This document shows, piece by piece, positions 6,056-13,280 of a DNA stretch of 13,886 nt; the stretch's first letter is position 1; each line of letters begins with the position of its first letter. The position numbers and the translations under genes were made by a program. The notes beneath the pieces are model-generated. The model did not search any database. It was not told the origin of the DNA and worked only from the letters and a program-made list of their open reading frames with translations. This stretch comes from Pelagophyceae sp. CCMP2097 (lineage: Eukaryota > Sar > Pelagophyceae), in contig MU657246.1 in NCBI GenBank assembly GCA_026770575.1, positions 125,991 through 139,876 on the forward strand. Reading direction: 5' to 3'.

Positions 6056-8323
6056 TCAAGCCTGCGCCAGAGCGACGTCGAGCTGGTCCGCGAGGGGCTT
6101 CAGCATGGCCGCGTGCGAATCGCCGCCCTGCGAGGGCCGCCGCCGTGCCGTTTCGATCTGTGATCGGAGTTCGCGTAAACGGTCCTCGACGCGCCCGGCT
6201 TTGGGTCGCGCCGCTTCGTCCGAATCGGCACGGAAGCGAAAGAGGTGCTTCAGCAGCGCCGCGGCGGCGCCGAAGCGGCGCTCGGCGTCTGAACGGAAGG
6301 TTGCGTCCGCGGGTGGGGCCGTGACCGCGTTGGACGCGCGACCTAGTGGCACGCATGCAACGGCATTCGCGACCGACCCGCCGCATGATGCCCGACGCAC
6401 ATTTCCGGTCGATCATCCCCAGCGCCGCGCCTGCCGTCTCGCGCGCGCGCGAGAGGGCGCCCGCCGCGTCGACGCCTTGGGCAGACCAAACGACGGCGCC
6501 GCCCGCGCCTACGCAGCATGTGTGCATCGATGCGGCGGTCTCTTCGTCGCAAGAGTCTCTTCGTCGCAAGAGATGGCCGTCCGCCGCACCGGCATCGGCG
6601 GCGGCGTCGGTGGAGTCGTCGCCCGCGAGTTGGGCTTCGGCGAGCGCCTTTTCCCGCTTCTCGCGGTCCGACACATCAATGCGCTGGTACGCCGGCGCCG
6701 CCGGTTTCCGCCTAGGCAAAAAGCGTGGCGAGCAACAGGCGGCGCCGCTCCGTCCGTGCATCGGACGCGGGATTTTGCAGCAAGTCGAGTTCGCCGTCTT
6801 CGTCCTTCGCCGTCGTCTGCTGGGCGTTGTTGGAGAAGTGCGAGCGCAGGATAATGTCCGCGTGGCGGTTTAATTTGTCCACAACTCGAGATGCGTTCGC
6901 TTGGAGCGAATCCCCCGCGTTCGCTAAACGCCCGCCGCACAAAATGGCGTCCTCGTCCTCGTTGTACCTATAGACTGCGTCGTTTCGCCGGCGGGAGACT
7001 CTCGAAACGGATATCGACTTTTCTTTTTGAGGCACTTTTCGAGAATCACCGACGCTTTGCCTCGCGGTTCGTCGGCCAAACGCTCTTCGGCGAAGTCGCG
7101 GTCGCCCTGCGTGCGCGTGAGGTCCCATTGGCGCGAGATGCCCGTCGTCTGTTTGCGGAGCTGTTCTAAACGTCGCAGACGGTCTTTTTCGTCGTCGCGG
7201 GCATCCCGCGGGTCGTCATACCGCGCAAATACATCGTCCGTCGCGCCGTCGACGCGGCCCTGCTTCACCGCGTCGCCCTTGTCGCGCATGAAGTAGCGAG
7301 ACTGGAAATACCTAGTACGCATTTCGTATGGTACTTTCGAGGGGCGAAATGTGTTCCAAAATCCACGCCGGCTGGCACTTGACCCAGAACGTGGCCTCGT
7401 CCATGGTCGCGGGCACGCGCGCGGCGTGGGCTCTTTTTACGGCTGGGTACATCGCGAAAATGTGCGCAATTTTCTCCCTCGACAGCGTGTACTTCAGCGT
7501 CCCACTCTGCGAAGAGTCCGAGGCGGCGCCGGGGCGGAGATCGGCGAGGTTTTCGTTCGAAGCGCCCACGGAGCGTTGTTGGGCGAGAGCAGCGGTGGAG
7601 GCGAACATGGAAGCTCCACTCCGAGACGCCCAAAAGTCTGCGTCGCTCAGAGCGCCCGAACCCACAGTCTCCACGTGCGCCGCCGAGAGCCTAGCGTCTC
7701 ACCATCTTCTCTCGCCACCGGCCCAGCTTTTCTTGCCACCGCTCTCCTCACCTGGCGTCTGCAGCGAGCAGCGCCCTGCGCATCGCCGTCGTCGCCGCGG
7801 CCGCCGCCAGCGCCGAACCGTCGCGCGAATCCGGTTGCTGCGGCCCGTTGCCCGCGGTTGGGGGCGCCTTCTTCGCGGCGCGCTGCTGGTCCGCCGCGTC
7901 GTCTTCCGGCCGGTCTCGTTTCACGCCGCCTCTTTTCTGCTTCAAAATCGTGGAAATCGTCACCTTCGCGTCGCAGAGCGCCGCATAGGCGCGCTCGGAG
8001 GAGGCCTCGAGTACGGTGAGGACCACCTAGTGCGGGGCATGGCGATGAGGCAGAGTGACAGGGCACAAAGCCAAAGAGGCTCGCAAGGACCCCCGGGCAG
8101 CGTGCTTCCGACGCACGGGCTTGTTGGCCTTTGCCACGAACGTGAGCTTCAGGAGCGCCTTGGCGTGGCCCTTTGGCGAGACTTCGTGCTTGTCAAGGGC
8201 GCCAAAGGGCACTTCTACGGACGTCGCGCCATCCGTCCACGACACCCCAACGTCGGAGATCGAGCACTCGCCGTCGCGCCCGGAGTACGCCGCGCGGAAG
8301 CGGTACAAAACGCTCCCGCTCAT
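6056..8323 (-). CDS. GTF2H1: TFIIH core subunit p62 (GTF2H1/TFB1), about 8 exons, one frame anomaly
   Basis: p62 is a structural subunit of TFIIH, acting in RNA polymerase II initiation and nucleotide excision repair. Inferred exons (minus strand): 8323-8117, 8026-7752, 7690-7379, 7311-7036, 6967-6590, 6508-6401 and 6342-6056, with a possible further split near 6713-6737. Introns are GT-AG and phase-consistent: 90, 61, 67, 68, 81 and 58 bp. Exons 1-2 give the N-terminal PH domain (ALLKLTFVAKANKP, then VLTVLEASSERAYAAL). Next are two BSD domains (LSDADFWASR; IFAMYPAVK...FWVK joined to YFQSRYFMRDKGD), then a VVDKLNRHADIILRSHF segment and a helical C-terminus (LLKHLFRF). The total is about 613 aa against about 548 in human. 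Near 6718 the frame breaks at a five-A run: either a 1-nt indel or a 25-nt GT-AG intron (6713-6737) explains it. Start ATG at 8323, stop at 6056-6058. Confidence 0.9.
6539..6572. repeat. 17-bp perfect tandem duplication inside an optional p62 intron
   Basis: TCTCTTCGTCGCAAGAG occurs at 6539-6555 and again directly at 6556-6572. It lies within the inferred 81-bp minus-strand intron 6509-6589 (donor GTGCGG, acceptor CGTAG, phase 1). With two copies the intron is a multiple of three and free of stops, so retained and spliced forms would both be in frame. Confidence 0.8.
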
Positions 8324-8646
8324 GCCGCGCGGGCACCGCGCAAAGGGCCCGCGCGACTTTTTAACCTTCGCTGAAATCAGTTTAGTTTCAGTTTAGCGAT
8401 TTTGACGGCAGAGTCCCGGGCCGGCTCGCAGTGTCGACACTGGGCACGCGCGGAGTGGACGGCTCGGCCTATACGGGGACGCCGGCGCGCCCGGCTTCTC
8501 AGCGCTGCTCCTCGGCGGCGTCGGCGGTCCTTGGCGGCTAGCCTCGACGCCCGCCTCGACGCACTCTTCGAGCGCTCCCGTGGGTGTGCCTCGCGCCGTC
8601 GCCGCTCGAGCCTCGGCGCACGCCTCGGCGTACGCCTCTGCGCGAC
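8324..8646. promoter_or_regulatory. Divergent promoter region between p62 and the exonuclease
   Basis: 323 bp separate the two divergent start codons. It holds a perfect 14-bp palindrome CAGTGTCGACACTG (8429-8442), 106 bp from the p62 ATG and 205 bp from the exonuclease ATG. It also holds two direct copies of CAGTTTAG (8378-8385, 8389-8396) spaced 11 bp, about one helical turn. No TATA box is clear. Shared regulation is an inference from geometry. Confidence 0.5.
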
Positions 8647-10095
8647 ATGAGCCCGCGGCGGCGCGCCTTCTGCGCCGCCGTCGGCGCCGCCACGCGGCGG
8701 CGTCGCGACGTCGGCCGCCGTTGGGCCTCAGCGGCGCCGACTGGCGCCGCGCCGACTGACGCCTCGGCCGCGCCGCGCAAGGTCGAGGCATTGGCCGCGC
8801 CGCGCGCGGCAGCACCGCGCACGGCAGCGCCGCGCACGGCCGCGCCGCGCAAGGTCGAGGCCTTGGCCGCGCCGCGCACGGCAGCACCGCGCACAGCAGC
8901 CCCGCTCACGGCCGCGCCGCGCAAGGTCGAGGCCTTGGACGCGCCGCGCACGGCCGCGCCGCGCACGGCAGCACCGCGCACGGCCGCGCCACGCGTCGTG
9001 CCCAAAGCGGCACCCGCGGCGACCCAAGAACGGTCCCTCGCAAACCCGTTCACCGGCGCCCCCGAGCACATCCTCGTCACGTCGGATTTCGCATTAGCCG
9101 GCGACTGGGCCGCGGCGCACGCGACTGGCGTTGTGGGGCTGGATGTGGAGATAACGCCGAGCCTTTTTAAAAGTTCCACGGGCCTCCCCGTCGTGCTCCA
9201 GCTTGCCGGTTCCGGCTCGACGCTCGTTTTGCAGCTCGGCGCGCGAACCGGAGCGCTGCCGCCGCAGCTCCGTGTTGCTATCGAAGACGCTTTGATATGC
9301 AAGGCCGGCGTCGGGGTGAGAATCGACCTTTTAGACCTTCGAAAAGCGGGTTTCCTCGACGGCGACGACGCACCGCGGCCCGAAGCGCTTCCCTCGAAGC
9401 GAGTCGCCGGCGCGGTGGACGTTGGCCTCGCGGGCCGGCGCTTCTTTGAGAAGCAGACAGACGGGATGCCCGTGAGCTTAAAGCGCCTAGTCGATACATG
9501 CTTCGGCCTTCGAGACGGCGAGAGCTTGATGACCAAGTCGAAAAAAGTGCAAATGTCCAACTGGGGGTTGCAGACGTTGACGGAGAAGCAAGTCGATTAC
9601 GCGGCAATGGACGCCATGGCCGGCCGCGACGTCTTCCTCGCTCTAAAAGACCGAGGCGCGTTCGAAGACGCCGAGCTAGAAGCGCTGCACGAAGCTTTAG
9701 AAGAGTGCTGCCGGGGGGCGGCGAGCAAGGCCGACTTCAAACGCGCCCTCCGCCTGGCGCGCGAGTTTGACTCGGCACTATCGCATCTTGAACAAGTCGA
9801 AAAGCAATGCTTCTTTCGCTTCTTCCGGCCAACAGACAAGCCGCCTCTACGCCTCTACGCCTACGCCGCCGCGAAGGGCTGGGCCGTACGCCACGACGCG
9901 GAGACGACTGTCCCTGCGAAAAGGGATTCGCGGGAAGTCGCAACGGGCTTCGTTTTCATCGAAAACGTCGAAGTCTCGCGCGCCCAAGGCCATTCGCAGA
10001 CGGCGGCCAAGGAGGCGGCCGTCGTTAAAGCGGTGGCGAAGCTGGAGGCCGCAGACTTTGTCCAAGAAATCTTCTTACCGACCCAAAGTGGCTAA
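8647..10095 (+). CDS. DEDDy 3'-5' exonuclease with C-terminal dsRBD-like domain, probably organelle-targeted
   Basis: Intronless, 482 aa from the first in-frame ATG. Residues 1-35 are Arg/Ala-rich and nearly free of acidic residues, like a mitochondrial or plastid presequence (an inference). Residues 41-115 are an A/P/R/T/K repeat linker. Residues 136-340 match the DnaQ-like (WRN/RNase D type) exonuclease fold: Exo I GLDVEI (D166, E168), Exo II GVRIDLLDL (D227), Exo III DYAAMDA (Y318, D322), so all five DEDDy residues are present. Between them lies SLKRLVDTCFGL, the usual helix before Exo III. Residues 398-468 resemble a double-stranded RNA-binding domain: LYAYAAAKGW, a beta region with GFVFIENVEV, then GHSQTAAKEAAVVKAVAKL. 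The usual SKKxAK is here SQTAAK, so RNA binding may be weaker. Divergent from p62, convergent with the Rdx gene. Confidence 0.85.
   Translation: MSPRRRAFCAAVGAATRRRRDVGRRWASAAPTGAAPTDASAAPRKVEALAAPRAAAPRTAAPRTAAPRKVEALAAPRTAAPRTAAPLTAAPRKVEALDAPRTAAPRTAAPRTAAPRVVPKAAPAATQERSLANPFTGAPEHILVTSDFALAGDWAAAHATGVVGLDVEITPSLFKSSTGLPVVLQLAGSGSTLVLQLGARTGALPPQLRVAIEDALICKAGVGVRIDLLDLRKAGFLDGDDAPRPEALPSKRVAGAVDVGLAGRRFFEKQTDGMPVSLKRLVDTCFGLRDGESLMTKSKKVQMSNWGLQTLTEKQVDYAAMDAMAGRDVFLALKDRGAFEDAELEALHEALEECCRGAASKADFKRALRLAREFDSALSHLEQVEKQCFFRFFRPTDKPPLRLYAYAAAKGWAVRHDAETTVPAKRDSREVATGFVFIENVEVSRAQGHSQTAAKEAAVVKAVAKLEAADFVQEIFLPTQSG
8767..8991 (+). repeat. In-frame coding minisatellite in the exonuclease linker
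   Basis: Basic units encode APRTA (15 bp). They are organised into three higher-order copies of 24 codons (72 bp), each beginning with PRKVEAL at about residues 43, 67 and 91. The unit length is a multiple of three, so copy-number change would keep the frame. It separates the presumed presequence from the nuclease domain. Confidence 0.85.
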
Positions 10096-10265
10096 CACTC
10101 GCAAGCCGAGACCGGTGTGGGGAGCCGGGGCGCCGTTGGGGAGTCGTCTCGAGGCCGCGCGAGAGCCCGCCCTCGCAGCGGTCGGCCCTCCACAGAGTGC
10201 GGGGGTACTTAATAGCCTTTTACGTCCACGTCAATCTTAGACGTCCACGAGCGCCGCGAACCGCG
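10096..10265. other. Short convergent intergenic spacer
   Basis: 170 bp between the exonuclease stop (+) and the Rdx-gene stop (-). No hairpin, repeat or gene is evident. Confidence 0.5.
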
Positions 10266-10930
10266 TCACGCCGCGTCGCAACCCGGCACGAGGCCGCACG
10301 CGTTTGTGGCGTTTGCGGCCGGCGCGGCGTCTGCGGCCGGCGGCGCGGCGTTTGCGGCGCCGCCGTAGGCGTCGTTGTGGCCAAGGTCGAGCGTCGGTGC
10401 TATGGCGTCGCGCAAGCGCTGCTTCAGCTCCTTGGGCTGCGGGAAGCCGCCGTCGACGCGCCGGTCCTGCGCGGGGCCGCGTGGCGCGGGGGAGACTCAC
10501 GCAGGCATCACAGGCGTAGCATCGCGAGCCGTGAGGGCCACCTCGCACTCATGACGCACCCAGACGACTGCGCCGTCGACGAGCACTTGAAACTCGCCGC
10601 CCGGCTTGCTAAAGTCGGGCCGCAGAGAGACCTCTTCCACGACCTACAAAGACCGATCGACGGTGCCGCGCGTATACGGGAGCCACGTACCGTGCCGTCA
10701 TCGAAGGTTGAAAGTACTTCCTGCGCCATCCACGCGCTTCGAAGCAGCCACTTGCAGCCCTGGCAGTAGCGGATCGTGACTTTGGCAGCGATTTTGGTGC
10801 CTTGCCGCGGGGCCGGCGCACTCCGCCCCGGCGCACTCCGCCGCCGCGCGACGCCGCCCGCCGCGCGCAAGGCCTCGGACGCGCCCGCGTAAGCCAGCAC
10901 CGCCGCGACGAGGCGCCGCAGCGCGCGCAT
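10266..10930 (-). CDS. Rdx/selenoprotein W-like CxxC protein with signal peptide, Cys form
   Basis: Three exons: 10930-10691, 10643-10560 and 10466-10266, joined by GT-AG introns of 47 bp (GTACGT...GTAG) and 93 bp (GTGCGT...GCAG), both phase 0. The protein is 174 aa. Residues 1-23 (MRALRRLVAAVLAYAGASEA) look like an ER signal peptide, or the first half of a plastid signal. The Rdx thioredoxin-like fold follows: VTIRYCQGCKWLLRSAWMAQ with C56 and C59, then EEVSLRPDFSKPGGEFQVLV, VVW joined to DRRVDGGFPQPKELKQRLRD. The family (SelW, SelT, SelH, Rdx12) is implicated in redox control. Here the motif is CQGC with no in-frame TGA, so it is not a selenoprotein. The last 40 residues are an Ala/Pro/Asn-rich tail. 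The chosen ATG is the first before the hydrophobic stretch. Confidence 0.9.
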
Positions 10931-11002
10931 TCGACAACGCCTCGAGCGGCTCCGGCGACTCGGCCGCCAGATTCTGATTCGGCCGCCGCTTCTCCCGGGC
11001 CA

Positions 11003-11504
11003 GCGTTCTGTTTTTTTACCAAGTGGGGGGGCACAGTAGGGGCAAAATGCTCGCAAGTGGGTGGGTGGACCCTCCTTCCTGGTCCTCTACAATTGTATGG
11101 CTTTTGAAAGTGGGTGGGTACCCCCCCTAAGAGGTCCCTTCGCTGGAATAGGCCCAGCTGTGTCCAACAGGGGCCCCCTGCTCTTCGCAGCGTCCATAAA
11201 CGCTGGGACACCCGCCGCCGATGCCCCTCCGCCACTCAAGCGTACGCGCCGCGAAGGTCTCCGGGCCCCGACGACGCGAACACACCGCCTCGAGAGAGCC
11301 CACAGCTGTATCACCCGCTAGTTTACCGAGGCTAAAAAAGTGCGTGCCTCGATGGCTCGGCTCGTCAAGTGGGTGGGTACCCCCTCCTCAGAGGCCCTCC
11401 TGGGCTCGTAAAAGTGGTCGTCCACGACGCGCGCATCGCGTTGAAATTTCCCCCTCCTAGTTGCCCCTACTTGTTCTCCCCCACTTGGTAAAAAAACAGA
11501 ACGC
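11003..11504. mobile_element. MITE-like element bounded by ~43-bp terminal inverted repeats
   Basis: The left end begins GCGTTCTGTTTTTTTACC (11003) and its reverse complement closes the element at 11504. The first 27 bases are identical, and the match continues with small indels through AGTAGGGGCAA on both sides, about 43 bp in all. The total length is about 502 bp, with no credible coding sequence inside. An exact flanking target duplication is not clear: GCTTCTCC lies near both ends (10988-10995 and 11510-11517) but not flush with them. The element sits between the divergent Rdx and acidic-repeat genes. Confidence 0.7.
11055..11378 (+). repeat. Three internal AAGTGGGTGGGT repeats of the TIR element
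   Basis: AAGTGGGTGGGT occurs at 11055-11066, 11108-11119 and 11367-11378. Copies two and three continue with ACCCCC-rich sequence and AGAGG(T/C)CC(C/T)T. The terminal repeat itself contains AAGTGGGGG, so these may derive from the ends. Confidence 0.75.
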
Positions 11505-11670
11505 AGGGTGCTTCTCCAAAATGGTGAGTTCACTCGGCAATCGTGAAGAGAGAGGTCTTTTTTGCGCGCGCTTCCGCCGAGTCTCTGTGACCGCTGTCGG
11601 GCGCGTCCTCCGCCGCCGGCACGCGCGCCGCCGCCCCCTTGCCGTCGGCATATGGGCAGTTGCCACCAGC

Positions 11671-12498
11671 ATGTGGACGTCGCTCTGGGCCGACTTCGAG
11701 GCGGCGCTGCGCGGCCTCGGCTCGCTGCGGGCGCTTGAAGAGGACGACGTTTTGGAGGAGCGCCCCCTGGGCGATTTCCGCGCGGCGGAGCCCGGCCCCG
11801 CCGCCGTCGCGTGGCCGGCCGCCGTCGCGCGGCCGGCAAACGCGGGCCGCCCCGAGGACGAGGACGCTACTCCACTCGCCGCAGGCAGCCCCGAGGACGC
11901 TGCTCCAGAACGCGTCGAGTCACCGGAGGCGGACGACATTGCGGCGGACGACGTTGCGGCATGTTCGGCCAAAGTCCGTTATGCGACGGAGGCCCGCGCC
12001 GCAGACGTCGCGGCGGCGGTCGTGGCGCGCGCCGTCGCGTGGCCGGCAAACGCGGGCGAGGTCGAGACCGAGGACGCTGCTCCAGACCGCCCCGACGCCG
12101 AGGACGCTGCTCCACAACGCGTCGACGTGACCGAGGAAGCAGCTCCAGAACGCGCCGAAGACGCCGCTCCAGACGGGGTCGACGTAGAGGACGCTGCTCC
12201 AGAACGCGTCGAGTCCCAGGAAATTGGGCCACAAGCCACGCACGCCGTGTTGCCGGCCGCCTCCAAGCTGCCGCCGACCACCGCCGCCGCCGGTGTCGAG
12301 GACCGGGCGCCGCGCGAGCGGGCGGCGGCCGCGGCGGCCTCTGCGTCCGGCAAGAACGGCAAGGACGGCAAGCCCGACGCTGGGAAGCTCGACGCGGCCG
12401 GCCAGCGTAAGGCGTTTTTGTTCCGCCAGAAGCTCTCGAACGCTTTGCGCAGCCGCGTCTACGGCCGCGGCGCAAGATACGCAAGCCAGGACAGCTGA
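11671..12498 (+). CDS. Possible acidic Ala/Glu/Asp-rich repeat protein, function unknown
   Basis: Not recognised. From ATG 11671 the frame gives 275 aa: MWTSLWADFEAALRGLGSL, then an acidic low-complexity body with repeats of the type EDAAPERVE/EDAAPxRVDV about 11 residues long, an Ala/Gly/Lys stretch, and a basic tail (QRKAFLFRQKLSNALRSRVY). The frame is open further upstream to 11461, inside the TIR element. An ATG at 11521 is followed at once by GTGAGT, a good splice donor, so a 5' exon there is possible. Several other frames are also open over this GC-rich repeat, so coding status rests on the coherent acidic repeat and the ordinary-looking ends. It is probably disordered. Confidence 0.45.
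   Translation: MWTSLWADFEAALRGLGSLRALEEDDVLEERPLGDFRAAEPGPAAVAWPAAVARPANAGRPEDEDATPLAAGSPEDAAPERVESPEADDIAADDVAACSAKVRYATEARAADVAAAVVARAVAWPANAGEVETEDAAPDRPDAEDAAPQRVDVTEEAAPERAEDAAPDGVDVEDAAPERVESQEIGPQATHAVLPAASKLPPTTAAAGVEDRAPRERAAAAAASASGKNGKDGKPDAGKLDAAGQRKAFLFRQKLSNALRSRVYGRGARYASQDS
11893..12215 (+). repeat. Repeated GAGGACGCTGCTCCA segments
   Basis: An exact 29-bp direct repeat starting GAGGACGCTGCTCCAGAACG lies at 11893-11921 and 12187-12215, with shorter variants between, for example near 12068, 12101 and 12134. A second family, GTGGCCGGCAAACGCGGGC-like, occurs near 11825 and 12040. The units are in frame with the acidic protein. Confidence 0.75.
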
Positions 12499-13280
12499 GC
12501 CGCCCTCGGCGCACAGACGCAACTCCGATGGCCACCGACGCCCGTTGACGACACGAAACTGCGATTCCAAGCGCTCGCGCTGGCTTGCTCTAAGCCGGGA
12601 CATCCTTTGCTGCCACGGGAGTCCCATGCTCGACTGCGGGACTCAGTGGAGTGCATAACAGAAGAAAAAGACTCGCAGAGCTCCGGGTACGCTGCAGACC
12701 GAGGCGGGGGCGCAGCTCGGCACCCCTGGATGATCCCCATGTGGCCGGTCCCCAAGGCCGCTTTAGCTCGGTCCCAGGCCTCCAAAGAGCGCCGTCGAGG
12801 AAGGCCTGTTGCGCCAGCGGCTCGTCCCGGAGTACGGGCATGACTCCTGGCGCAAGGACCGTGAGCACCGAGGGACTGCACGTTCCGCTCCGAGACACTA
12901 GTCGGCCCGCCGGGGGGGCTTCTCAAAAGGTTTCGGGTTCAGTGGACGTGGCACATACTCATCCCCTCCTCGTGCGACGTCCTTGTGCAGCGACGCGCGC
13001 GTACGGCACGTGCGCACGGCCGTGTGTCCGAGCTCCTTTCACGGACGATCATCGGCGCTCCCCGGCGCTTCTCTGGGGCCGGCGCCGCTCGCGCGCGGCA
13101 AACGCAAGCTTGGGTCGGTTTGTTTGGGAAGGGATGTTTGGGAAGGGTTACTGTAAATCTGGCAAGCCGACTCAGACGCTCGGAGCGTCAGGAAAGGCCA
13201 CACTCAAAGAGTGCGCTCGTCACGGGCGTCGCCGGCGGGGGGTGCGCGGTGGGTGGGGAATGAAATTTCGGCGTGGTCGT
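12499..13280. other. 780-bp stretch with no recognised gene
   Basis: Open frames exist on both strands but encode nothing recognisable, and their composition matches random GC-rich DNA. Small structures are present: a hairpin GAGTCCC/GGGACTC with a 12-base loop (12619-12644) and a 14-bp tandem pair at 13121-13148. No tRNA-like B box or rRNA segment was seen. The stretch contains the 3' flank of the Cys-rich gene on the minus strand. Confidence 0.45.
13121..13148 (+). repeat. 14-bp tandem pair TGTTTGGGAAGGG(A/T)
   Basis: Two adjacent copies at 13121-13134 and 13135-13148 differ only at the last base. They are intergenic, about 130 bp beyond the stop of the Cys-rich gene. Confidence 0.8.

Noticed and set aside
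10197..10769. A 190-codon plus-strand gene
   Set aside because: It is antisense to the three Rdx exons, which have phase-matched introns and clear family motifs.
11811..12627. Other long frames over the acidic repeat region, both strands
   Set aside because: They give Arg-rich or Val/Leu shadow repeats. The acidic frame has the most protein-like ends, though this choice is not certain.
12560..12700. tRNA or small structured RNA around the GAGTCCC/GGGACTC hairpin
   Set aside because: Only one stem is seen, with no tRNA B box, anticodon arm or known snRNA motif.
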